Assembly: GCF_900167365.1 (NCBI RefSeq)
Contig: NZ_FUXL01000001.1
Span: 1 to 64,000, forward strand
Direction of reading: 5' to 3'
DNA from: Consotaella salsifontis
GTDB lineage: Bacteria > Pseudomonadota > Alphaproteobacteria > Rhizobiales > Rhizobiaceae
Length of the DNA: 64,000 nt
Shown here: piece by piece, positions 8,997-16,269 of the stretch
Layout of the letters: every line of letters begins with the position of its first letter
Position numbering within the stretch: position 1 is the stretch's first letter
The notes under the pieces: model-generated
What the model was told of the DNA's origin: nothing
The model's input: the letters and a program-made list of their open reading frames with translations, nothing else
The model's database searches: none
Made by a program: the position numbers and the translations under genes

Positions 8997-9845
8997 ATGA
9001 CGGACACAGCGCGGGATCTTGCCGCGAGGCGGAGCGAGCTTCGCTCCAAGTTTCTGGTCGGGCTGGCCCGCGCCGCCGGCGGCGCTCTAATTTTCAGTTT
9101 GCCGACCATGATGACCCAGGAGATGTGGGACCTGGGCTTCACCATCAATCGGTGGCGTCTGGCGCTTCTCGTGATGATCCATATTCCCCTTCTGGCGCTG
9201 CTCGCCGCCCATATCGGCTTTGAGAGGACGTCGGGCTGGATCGCCTGTTTGCGGGACGCTGTCGTCGCTTACGCCCTTGGAATGGCGGTGAGCGCGGCGA
9301 TACTGGGTGTCTTTGGCATTATCGGCCCCGGCATGCCCGCGCGGGAGATCATCGATAAGATCGCGCTCCAGGCGGTGGGGGCTTCGCTCGGCGCGTTGCT
9401 CGCCCGCAGCCAGCTCGGTGGCGACGAGCCCGAGCCGGAGGGGCACGGCTCGATGACCTATGCGAGCGAACTGTTTCTGATGGCGATCGGCGCGCTTTTC
9501 CTGGGGCTCAACGTTGCGCCGACGGAGGAGGTGCGGCTCATCTCCTATAGGATGACCGAGTGGCACGCGCTTGCGCTGATCGGGCTGTCGATCCTCGTCA
9601 TGCACGCCTTCGTCTTTACCGTCGGCTTCCATGGCGAAGAGACCCGCACGCCTCATGCCCCCTGGTGGAGCGACTTTCTCCGCTTCACCATCGCCGGTTA
9701 CGCGTTGGCCTGTCTCGTCAGCCTCTATGTGCTGTGGACCTTCGGGCAGGTCGATGGCGCTGCCTTTCCCCGTGTCCTCATGAGCACGGTCGTCCTCGGC
9801 TTCCCAACCTCGGTGGGCGCGGCAGCCGCGCGGCTGATCCTCTAG
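8997..9845 (+). CDS. TIGR02587-family integral membrane protein
   Basis: A 282-aa polytopic membrane protein with roughly seven hydrophobic segments, for example LLVMIHIPLLALLAAHIGF, MAVSAAILGVFGIIG and HALALIGLSILVMHAFVF. It matches my memory of family TIGR02587, which is found next to a TIGR02588 gene and has no assigned function. The start is the ATG at 8997, preceded by GGGGGAGAGG; a longer in-frame reading from 8901 lacks a ribosome binding site and adds an atypical N-terminus. Nine bases separate its stop from the next gene, so the pair forms an operon. Confidence 0.78.
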   Translation: MTDTARDLAARRSELRSKFLVGLARAAGGALIFSLPTMMTQEMWDLGFTINRWRLALLVMIHIPLLALLAAHIGFERTSGWIACLRDAVVAYALGMAVSAAILGVFGIIGPGMPAREIIDKIALQAVGASLGALLARSQLGGDEPEPEGHGSMTYASELFLMAIGALFLGLNVAPTEEVRLISYRMTEWHALALIGLSILVMHAFVFTVGFHGEETRTPHAPWWSDFLRFTIAGYALACLVSLYVLWTFGQVDGAAFPRVLMSTVVLGFPTSVGAAAARLIL

Positions 9846-9854
9846 GAGCCATTA

Positions 9855-10286
9855 ATGTCCGGCAATGACGACGAACCGCAGGACGATCGCGAGACGGAAG
9901 CCGAGCGTCAGGAAGAGCAAGCGCGGCCGAGGAAACTCGAATGGATCGTCGGCGGTCTTTCCGCAGTCTTGGTAGCGGCGATGGTTGGCGCGATTCTGTT
10001 CCAGGCGATCATGGTGGCGGACGACAGGCCCGAGCTTGCCGCTGAGATCCTCGCGATGCGCCGCACGGAGGCCGGGCTTCTCGTCGATTTCAAGGTGGTG
10101 AACCGGGGAGACGGTACTGCCGCCGAGGTCGACGTGCGAGGCCGCGTGTCAGGCGGCGGGGAAGATTCGCACCTGATGCTCGACTATGTGCCGGCAAGAG
10201 GTGAGGCGAAGGCGAGTTTCCTGTTTCCCAAAGCGGGTGAGGACGCAAGGATCACAATCACCCCGACGGGATACTCCATCCCATAG
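9855..10286 (+). CDS. TIGR02588-family membrane-anchored protein
   Basis: A 143-aa protein with a charged N-terminus (EAERQEEQARPRKLEW), a single transmembrane helix at about 33-55 and a C-terminal domain. That domain looks like a small immunoglobulin-like beta fold (LLVDFKVVNRGDGTAAEVDV). This matches the partner family of TIGR02587. The helix with an acidic/basic cytoplasmic N-terminus predicts an extracytoplasmic C-terminal domain; function is unknown. It ends six bases before the stop of the convergent exporter gene, leaving no room for a separate terminator. Confidence 0.75.
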   Translation: MSGNDDEPQDDRETEAERQEEQARPRKLEWIVGGLSAVLVAAMVGAILFQAIMVADDRPELAAEILAMRRTEAGLLVDFKVVNRGDGTAAEVDVRGRVSGGGEDSHLMLDYVPARGEAKASFLFPKAGEDARITITPTGYSIP

Positions 10287-10292
10287 CAGGGC

Positions 10293-11384
10293 TCAAAACC
10301 CTGCGAGCTTGATGGCGCAAAGGCCGAAGCTGGCGATGAAGAGCGAGGCGAGCAGGCCGAGCAGGGCAGGGCGAAGGCCTTGCCTCTTCAGCTTGCCGAG
10401 ATGGGTCTCCAGCCCCATCGCGGCCAGCGCCATGGAAAGAAGGAACGAGGCGAGAAAGGCTACTCCCTGGTGGATCTCCTCCGAAATGGGTACGAGCGAG
10501 TTGACCACGACGAGGGCGAGGAAGCCGAACACGAACCAGGGCATCGGCGCACCGCGCCTCGCGCGGCCTTCCCGTGGACCCTCCGCGCTGCGATCCCAGG
10601 CGGCAAAGCCGAGAGCGAGGATCAGCGGGGCCAGCATGAGAACGCGGCTGAGCTTGACGATGGTTCCGAAGTGGCCGGCCGCGTCGCCCCCCTGAAAGGC
10701 GGCCGCCACGACCTGTGCCACCTCGTGGATCGTTGCGCCGGTGAAGAGGCCGTAGGCGACAGGGTCGAGGGAGAGCAGGCGGCCGATAAAGGGCGCTGCG
10801 ATCATCGCGATGGAGCCGAAGACCGTGACGCAGGCGACCGCATAGGCGACGTCCTCGTCCGAGCCCTCTGTCACCGTGTTGGTGGCGATCACCGCCGAGG
10901 CGCCGCATACGGACGTTCCCGCCGCGATGAGCTCCGCAAGCTTCCGCTCGACGCCGAGAAGTCGCCCCGCCGCCTTGGTGAAGAGAAAGGTCGCTGCCAG
11001 CGTCGCCACAACGACGGCGAGACCTCGCGCGCCGACTTCGCCGATCTGCGACAGGGTGAGCTGAAGGCCCAGAAGGATGATGGCAAAGCGCAGGATTCGC
11101 CGCAGCGAGAACGTGATGCCCGGCTTGGCCCATGCGGGGGCGCCGACGGTGTTGGCGATCACCATGCCGAGAACGATCGACAGGATCAGCGGACTGAGGG
11201 CCGCGATGCCGATGAGATTGCGCAGAGCGATGGCAATCGCGGCGATGGCGGCCGCCGTCGCCAGCCCCGGCAAGAGAGGCAGAAGAGCGCCGAGCGGCCC
11301 GGTGGGTGCGGTGTCGTCGGAGAGGCGGGAATAGGCGGTCGGGACGTCTTCTTCATGGGCCGACATGGCATGGAATCTCTTCAT
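10293..11384 (-). CDS. YeiH/UPF0324-family putative exporter
   Basis: A 363-aa polytopic inner-membrane protein of the YeiH family, annotated elsewhere as putative sulfate exporter. Family blocks are visible: [42 protein letters not shown] and [17 protein letters not shown]. About ten hydrophobic helices span the protein. The first ATG (11384) has no clear ribosome binding site. The second, six codons on (11366), has GAAGAG ten bases upstream and may be the true start. It is divergent from a LysR regulator over a 115-bp gap with a palindrome, the classic arrangement for LysR control. Substrate is inferred from family only. Confidence 0.85.
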   Translation of the reverse strand: MKRFHAMSAHEEDVPTAYSRLSDDTAPTGPLGALLPLLPGLATAAAIAAIAIALRNLIGIAALSPLILSIVLGMVIANTVGAPAWAKPGITFSLRRILRFAIILLGLQLTLSQIGEVGARGLAVVVATLAATFLFTKAAGRLLGVERKLAELIAAGTSVCGASAVIATNTVTEGSDEDVAYAVACVTVFGSIAMIAAPFIGRLLSLDPVAYGLFTGATIHEVAQVVAAAFQGGDAAGHFGTIVKLSRVLMLAPLILALGFAAWDRSAEGPREGRARRGAPMPWFVFGFLALVVVNSLVPISEEIHQGVAFLASFLLSMALAAMGLETHLGKLKRQGLRPALLGLLASLFIASFGLCAIKLAGF

Positions 11385-11452
11385 GATGGCGTTCGAGGCT
11401 CACATGGCACGGGCAAAACGTTCGATCTATCGAGTAATTTTTGTCAGATCGT

Positions 11453-11476
11453 TCTATAAAATCGATCGATTATAGA
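11453..11476. promoter_or_regulatory. Probable LysR operator (T-N11-A type palindrome)
   Basis: TCTATAA (11453-11459) is mirrored by TTATAGA (11470-11476) around a self-complementary ATCGATCGAT core. It lies in the gap between the divergent yeiH-like and lysR-like genes, 23 bp upstream of the LysR start. Position, AT-rich arms and spacing fit a LysR-type binding site controlling both genes. Confidence 0.6.
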
Positions 11477-11499
11477 TCTCTGTCCTCTAGGGGCCGCCG

Positions 11500-12384
11500 A
11501 TGACGCTGGAACAGCTCCGCATCTTTCTGGCTGTCGCCGAAGCCGAACACGTGACGCGGGCGGCCGGCGCGCTGGGCCTGACGCAATCGGCCGTGAGCGC
11601 GGCCGTCGCGGCGCTCGAGGCTCGTCACGACGTCAAGCTGTTTCACCGCGTGGGGCGCGGCATTGAGCTAACCGAAGCCGGGCGCGCCTTCGTACCCCAG
11701 GCGCGCGCCGTCCTGGCGCGTGTCGATACGGCGACGGAGGTCCTTGCTGAGCTGGGCGGACGGGTGGTCGGACAATTGCGCCTCGCCGCAAGTCAGACCG
11801 TTGCGAGCTATTGGCTGCCGCAGCGCCTGGTGCGGCTTCATGAAATCTATCCGGAGCTGGATATCAGGTTGATCGTGACCAACACCGCCCATGCGGCCGA
11901 GATGCTGGTGGAGGGGACCGTCGATCTGGCGGTGGTGGAAGGAAACGTGGATGCGCCGGCGCTTGAGGCCCAGGTGGTGGATCGCGACCGGCTGATGCTG
12001 GTGGTCGGCCCCGGCCATCCCTGGGCGACGCGCGGGGATATCGTCATCGATGAACTGGGCCGCACCGGTTGGATTTTGCGGGAAGAGGGGTCAGGAACGC
12101 GGGCGGCCTTCGAGCACTGGCTTGGGGCATGCGGTCTTCCGCTCGCCGGTTTGAACGTGGTGCTCGAATTGCCGTCGAATGAGGCCGTTCTTGCGGCGGT
12201 GGAGGCCTGCGCGGCCGCCACGGTTCTCTCCGAGCGGGCCGCGCGTCTGGCGGTCCGCTCGGGCCTTGTCGTTCCGCTGCGAATGGACCTGCCAGAGCGT
12301 CTCTTCTCCGTGATCAGCCATCGCGAGCGCTATCGCACCCGCGCGGCCTCGGCCCTCATCGAACTGCTTCACTCTGGAGGGTGA
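11500..12384 (+). CDS. LysR-family transcriptional regulator
   Basis: A 294-aa LysR regulator. The winged helix-turn-helix lies at about residues 1-60 (LRIFLAVAEAEHVTRAAGAL, then LTQSAVSAAVAALE). The effector domain follows from about residue 90 (QLRLAASQTVASYWLPQRLV). It resembles the CysB/CbbR/YeiE group. Since it is divergent from a YeiH-like exporter, it probably controls that gene and itself through the palindrome between them. The inducer is not predictable; sulfite or another small anion is a guess from the E. coli yeiE-yeiH pairing. Confidence 0.88.
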   Translation: MTLEQLRIFLAVAEAEHVTRAAGALGLTQSAVSAAVAALEARHDVKLFHRVGRGIELTEAGRAFVPQARAVLARVDTATEVLAELGGRVVGQLRLAASQTVASYWLPQRLVRLHEIYPELDIRLIVTNTAHAAEMLVEGTVDLAVVEGNVDAPALEAQVVDRDRLMLVVGPGHPWATRGDIVIDELGRTGWILREEGSGTRAAFEHWLGACGLPLAGLNVVLELPSNEAVLAAVEACAAATVLSERAARLAVRSGLVVPLRMDLPERLFSVISHRERYRTRAASALIELLHSGG

Positions 12385-12406
12385 GGGGCTGAAGGGTGAG
12401 GAAGTG

Positions 12407-12766
12407 TCAGGCTTCGCCCTTGGCGCCGCCGAACTGCTCCCAGGCGTCCAGCGCCTGCGCGGCATACATCAGCGACGGACCGCCGCCCATATAGATCGCC
12501 ATGCCGAGCATTTCCTCGAATTCCGCGCGCGTCGCGCCCATCTTCACCAACGCCTCGGTGTGGAAGCCGATGCAGCCGTCACAGCGCAGGGCGATGGCGA
12601 TGCCCATCGCGATCAGCTCCTTGGTCTTCTTGTCCAGCGCGCCCTCGGCGCTGGCAGCGCCGGCCATGGCGGAGAAGCCCTTCATTGTTTCCGGGATATC
12701 CTTGCGCAGGTTGCGCACCTGAGCGGAAATCGCCCTCGTGACTTCGGGATAAGGAGTGGTACCCAT
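12407..12766 (-). CDS. AhpD-like carboxymuconolactone decarboxylase family protein
   Basis: A 119-aa all-helical CMD/AhpD-fold protein. The redox motif CDGC, followed by IGFH (CxxC-x-x-x-H), is the AhpD signature for alkylhydroperoxidase activity. LDKKTKELIAMGIAIALRCD is the usual family core. The start is set at the ATG at 12766, giving MGTTPYPEV; an upstream in-frame ATG at 12799 adds 11 atypical residues. It converges on the LysR gene 22 bp away and is divergent from the YdcF-like gene. Physiological substrate unknown. Confidence 0.82.
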   Translation of the reverse strand: MGTTPYPEVTRAISAQVRNLRKDIPETMKGFSAMAGAASAEGALDKKTKELIAMGIAIALRCDGCIGFHTEALVKMGATRAEFEEMLGMAIYMGGGPSLMYAAQALDAWEQFGGAKGEA

Positions 12767-12874
12767 CGATCTGTCCCAGTTTGATAATATTAGAAACATC
12801 TAATCTACAGGGCGGTGAACCGCAAGATGCCTCATGCCGCGTTCGCAAGGTCCCGGGCAAGAGAGGAAACAGTG

Positions 12875-13576
12875 ATGGCGTGGAACGAGCCGGACTTGGA
12901 GGAGCCGTTGCGGCTATTGTGGGACTATATGTGCCTGATCCATCGGCCAAAACCGTGCGATGCCATTCTCGTGCTCGGCAGCTTCGACGAAACGGCGGCG
13001 GTTTACGCCGCACGGCTTTGGCGAGAAGGATGGGCACCCCGCGTCATTATGTCCGGCGGCCTGGCGCACCGGGGCGGCCTGCTCGACACAGGCTGGGATC
13101 GTGCGGAAGCCGAGGTCTTCGCAGAGGTCGCGCGAGAACACGGCGTTCCCGAAAGTGCAATTCTGAAAGAAGGGTACGCCCAAAACACAGGCGAGAATTT
13201 TGTTTTGTCGCGAAGGCTGGCTAAGGAGGAGGGGCTTTCCATCTCGGCTCTGATGGTCGTCGCCAAGCCCTACATGACGCGTCGAGGTTATGCCGTGGGG
13301 TTGAAGATCTGGCCCGAGGCAGAGCTTGTCATGCAGGCCGAGGCCGTCACGGTTGAAGATTATCTCGCGCGCGATCCGAACCCCGAACGGGTGATTCAGG
13401 CGATGGTCGGCGATTTTCACCGCATCCTGGTTTACCCGGCGCTTGGCTTTCAGGCGCCACTGCCGGTTTCACGTGCTGTGGTGGAGGCGGCCCATTCCCT
13501 CATCGCCGCGGGCTACGGCGAGCGGCTGCTTTCCGGCTGGCCGCTCCTGCCGGAGGGCGTTCGCCCTACGCTTTGA
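12875..13576 (+). CDS. YdcF-like DUF218 family protein
   Basis: A 233-aa cytosolic protein of the DUF218/YdcF family. The N-terminal block DAILVLGSFDETAAVYAARL, the GGLAHRG loop, and the ENFVLSRRLAKEEG and VVAKPYMTRR segments fit the Rossmann-like fold. E. coli YdcF binds SAM; function is otherwise unclear. The start is the ATG at 12875, with GAGGAAAC nine bases upstream. Its last 11 bases overlap the convergent kinase gene tail to tail. Confidence 0.75.
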   Translation: MAWNEPDLEEPLRLLWDYMCLIHRPKPCDAILVLGSFDETAAVYAARLWREGWAPRVIMSGGLAHRGGLLDTGWDRAEAEVFAEVAREHGVPESAILKEGYAQNTGENFVLSRRLAKEEGLSISALMVVAKPYMTRRGYAVGLKIWPEAELVMQAEAVTVEDYLARDPNPERVIQAMVGDFHRILVYPALGFQAPLPVSRAVVEAAHSLIAAGYGERLLSGWPLLPEGVRPTL

Positions 13577-14681
13577 GGCGACGATCGGTGAAGTTGCGTC
13601 TGTCGCCGGCGATGGTTCGCATGAGAGCGGCGAGGTTGTCGTCCCCTCCGGCTATTTCATCGAGTCGATCGACCTGGTTGATGGCGACGAGGCGCAGCAG
13701 GTCGTCGCGGACCTGTCCGTTCTCACCGCGCGGCAGGCGCTCGACACATTGCGCGATGTCGGGCCGCGCTTCGCCCGAGCTGAGGATGCGTGCTTCGATG
13801 GCCGCCTTGTCTGCCCCCGCCGCCGGCTCGATGAAGGCATAGATGCCGACGCCCTGCTTCTTGGGGTAGGGGAACAGCGACAGCGCGAAGGCGGATATTT
13901 CGGCGTCCGTTGACAGCCGCTCGGCGATCTTCCTGCCGTCGCTGTCGATCCGGTCATGGGTGCCCTCGCCATCCGACCAGCGGAAGAGGCCGCGTGTCAC
14001 CGCGTTGTAGACGGGCTTGCCGGTCTTCAGCCATAGGCGCGCCGGAACGCTCTTTTCCGCCAGGATGCGCTTCTCGCGGGTTGTCAATGCGGCGGAGCAG
14101 AAGCTTCTCTTCTGCTTCAGGAGGTGGCGCAGATCCTCCCGCGCCATCAGGCGAAAGAGCGCCGTGCGCTTCTTGAAGATCGTGGCGAGCTGCATGTCGA
14201 TCAACGCCGCACGCCCGTCCGGCGTAATCAGCCAGTTCTGGGGCTTGGCAAGGTCGTTGTGCGTGACGCCTCGACGATGGAGCGTGCGCAGCAGTCGCTT
14301 GGCGTCGCGGAAATAGGCTTCATTGCCCATGGGCTTGGCGACGTGGAGCGGCGTGCCTGCAATCCACGACCGATAGAGCCCGTCACGGTCGACCCCCAGA
14401 AGCTCCGGCGTGTTCGGCACCCCGGCCAGCGCCTTGAGCGCCGCGATCTCGCGCCGAGCAAGATGCCAGGCAAGCGGCTTCGTCCAGGTCGCGGCGGCGG
14501 AAACGCGCCGAAAGATCACCGTTTCCTCGGGATGATCCGCGAAGGCACCAACGGCGATCTCGCTGAAGAGATCGCGTTTCAGAACGACGCGAACGGAGAA
14601 GGGGCCTCTCTGCGTCGGGCTTGGTGGAGTGGCTGCGGTCATTTCATCCGAAAGCGCTTGAATCGGCGCGTCTTCTAGCAT
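13566..14681 (-). CDS. Orphan RIO/Ser-Thr-like protein kinase
   Basis: A 371-aa protein with a reduced kinase core. HNDLAKPQN (141-149) matches the catalytic loop HxDxxxxxN, and IDMQ (161-164) stands where the metal-binding DFG is expected. A conventional glycine loop is hard to see, which suggests a RIO-like or lipopolysaccharide-kinase-like member. After the core comes a basic stretch (LKQKRSFCSAALTTREKR) and a C-terminal domain from about residue 245 that I cannot assign. Rhizobial relatives are annotated as Ser/Thr kinases, as I recall. A long hairpin lies 26 bases upstream of its ATG. Substrate unknown. Confidence 0.6.
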   Translation of the reverse strand: MLEDAPIQALSDEMTAATPPSPTQRGPFSVRVVLKRDLFSEIAVGAFADHPEETVIFRRVSAAATWTKPLAWHLARREIAALKALAGVPNTPELLGVDRDGLYRSWIAGTPLHVAKPMGNEAYFRDAKRLLRTLHRRGVTHNDLAKPQNWLITPDGRAALIDMQLATIFKKRTALFRLMAREDLRHLLKQKRSFCSAALTTREKRILAEKSVPARLWLKTGKPVYNAVTRGLFRWSDGEGTHDRIDSDGRKIAERLSTDAEISAFALSLFPYPKKQGVGIYAFIEPAAGADKAAIEARILSSGEARPDIAQCVERLPRGENGQVRDDLLRLVAINQVDRLDEIAGGDDNLAALMRTIAGDRRNFTDRRLKA

Positions 14682-14706
14682 GGTCGAGGGGCTCTTGCGA
14701 ACTATG

Positions 14707-14761
14707 GAACGGCCGATGCCAAGCCATGATAGCGAGTGGCAAGGCTTGGCATCGGTCGTTC
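14707..14761. repeat. Long 19-bp-stem hairpin between divergent genes
   Basis: Bases 14707-14725 (GAACGGCCGATGCCAAGCC) are complementary to 14743-14761 except one G-T pair, which is G-U if transcribed on the plus strand. The loop is 17 nt. It lies 26 bp upstream of the kinase gene (minus) and 164 bp upstream of the lipoprotein gene (plus), so ordinary termination of a flanking gene is not expected. It could be a regulator site, a dispersed palindromic repeat, a kinase leader structure or part of a small RNA. Confidence 0.6.
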
Positions 14762-14924
14762 TTCCTTAATCACTTGATACCGACAGCCTCCCCGGCCGAC
14801 CACAAAAATCGACGACCCGGCAATGGCTTGAGAAAAAGTGATCTGGTGATGGCAACTTTTCGTTAACCATATTCCTTAAGTTTTTGCGCCGCACCATCGC
14901 AGCCGCTTCAGGATATCGCCCCTC

Positions 14925-15560
14925 ATGAAGATCACACGGACCCGCCTCTCGCTCGCCGCGACGCTGCTGTTCTTGTTGGGGGGCGCAGGCTGCACCGTCA
15001 CCAACAAGTACAGCTCGGTGACGATGGCGCGGTCCATGCTGCTCGGCTTCACCAAGGACGACGTCATCATGTGCGCTGGTTTCCCAACGCGCACGCGCGT
15101 CAACGGCGACACGGAGATTTGGAGCTACGAATATAAGGATCAGGCGGGCGGCGCGACGCTGACGGCACCATTGGTGCTTGGCATGGCGACGCCGACGCTC
15201 AACTATTCGGCCGGCGGCGGCTGCAAGATGCAGGTGCTTTTCGTTGACGACCGGGTGCGTCGTCTAGCCTATGCCGGCGATAACGATTCGGCGGCGGGGC
15301 GCGACATGCTGTGTACGCCTATCGTCGATGACTGCATCAACTACGCCAATGAGAACACGCGGATTCTGGCGCATCGACGGGCGCAGATGTCGGCGATCGA
15401 CCGGCAGACCATGGTCGGGGCCATTGCCAAGCCTGAGAACGCGACAGATGAGGAGGGGGCGCAATCGTCCGAGGGAGCCGCGGCCGCGCGGACGAACGAT
15501 CGGGAGCCGGCGGACGAAAATCACCAAGACGGCGAGGACCATCCGGGCGCCGACCGTTGA
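14925..15560 (+). CDS. BamE/SmpA-like outer-membrane lipoprotein
   Basis: A 211-aa predicted lipoprotein. The N-terminus MKITRTRLSLAATLLFLLGG runs into AGC, so Cys-24 should be lipidated. The following segment (MLLGFTKDDVIMCAGFPTRT, then an IWSYEY strand) looks like the BamE/SmpA fold, which in E. coli helps the outer-membrane assembly machine. The last 60 residues are acidic and low complexity, ending ENHQDGEDHPGADR. It is divergent from the kinase gene and followed 61 bp later by a cupin gene. The lipoprotein call is solid; the BamE-like call is tentative. Confidence 0.65.
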   Translation: MKITRTRLSLAATLLFLLGGAGCTVTNKYSSVTMARSMLLGFTKDDVIMCAGFPTRTRVNGDTEIWSYEYKDQAGGATLTAPLVLGMATPTLNYSAGGGCKMQVLFVDDRVRRLAYAGDNDSAAGRDMLCTPIVDDCINYANENTRILAHRRAQMSAIDRQTMVGAIAKPENATDEEGAQSSEGAAAARTNDREPADENHQDGEDHPGADR

Positions 15561-15621
15561 TCCGCCGCCGCAATGCCTATCCTACCCGAAGGAGACGAAG
15601 CCGAACCGGGGAGATCTGTGG

Positions 15622-16137
15622 ATGCGGATAGAACGTCACCAGCTTTCGCCTGAGAACGACATTCCGAATTCGCCGCTGCCGCTGATCCTGGCGCGCGGCG
15701 CGGTCGCGATGCCGACGAGGCCTGAGGCGGTCGAGGAGATGGTTCGCGGCAACGGCTGGACGGGAACCTGGGTCTATACGGTCTACGACTACTGGCACTA
15801 TCACGTGACCGGACATGAGCTGCTGATCTGCGTGGCGGGAACCGCCGAACTCGGCTTCGGGGGACCGCATGGCATCCGCGTCGAGGTCGCGCCGGGAGAC
15901 ATGGCTGTTTTGCCCGCCGGCACGGGCCATCGCCGGTTTTCGGCCTCGGCGGATTTCGCCATGGTCGGCGCCTACCCGCCTGGACAGGACGGCAGCATCA
16001 CTCGTGTCGGTGCGATGGATACGGCGGAAGCGGCCGCGCGGATTGCCCGCCTCGCCCTGCCGCAAAACGATCCTCTGACCGGCGAGCGCCCCGGCATATT
16101 CGATGCCTGGCGGGGCCGAGGGGAGGCACTTTCCTGA
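15622..16137 (+). CDS. Cupin-domain protein (YjlB-like)
   Basis: A 171-aa single-domain cupin. WHYHVTGHELLICVAGTAEL contains the first metal-binding cupin motif with two His and a Glu. GDMAVLPAGTGHRRF is the second motif with its His. It resembles B. subtilis YjlB, whose function is unknown. The start is the ATG at 15622 with GGGGAG eight bases upstream; an earlier reading of the same frame overlaps the lipoprotein gene. It may be cotranscribed with the lipoprotein gene. Confidence 0.75.
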   Translation: MRIERHQLSPENDIPNSPLPLILARGAVAMPTRPEAVEEMVRGNGWTGTWVYTVYDYWHYHVTGHELLICVAGTAELGFGGPHGIRVEVAPGDMAVLPAGTGHRRFSASADFAMVGAYPPGQDGSITRVGAMDTAEAAARIARLALPQNDPLTGERPGIFDAWRGRGEALS

Positions 16138-16228
16138 CGCCCCGAAAGCGTTTCACCCGAAGCCGCGACCAGAATGCATGGCAGTTTTTCAGGTTGGACG
16201 TCTTCCAATTTGATCCGAGAGTGCCATA

Positions 16229-16242
16229 GAAGGGGCCCCTTC
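16229..16242. promoter_or_regulatory. 14-bp perfect palindrome upstream of the ClC gene
   Basis: GAAGGGGCCCCTTC is fully self-complementary and ends 27 bp before the ClC start codon. It could be an operator or a leader structure near the start. No regulator gene lies beside it. Confidence 0.3.
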
Positions 16243-16269
16243 CAACTCGAGAACGAATAGCCGCTTCCG

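Noticed and set aside
15271-16137. 288-codon reading containing the cupin
   Set aside because: The first 117 codons overlap the lipoprotein gene in another frame; the ribosome site and cupin similarity begin at 15622.
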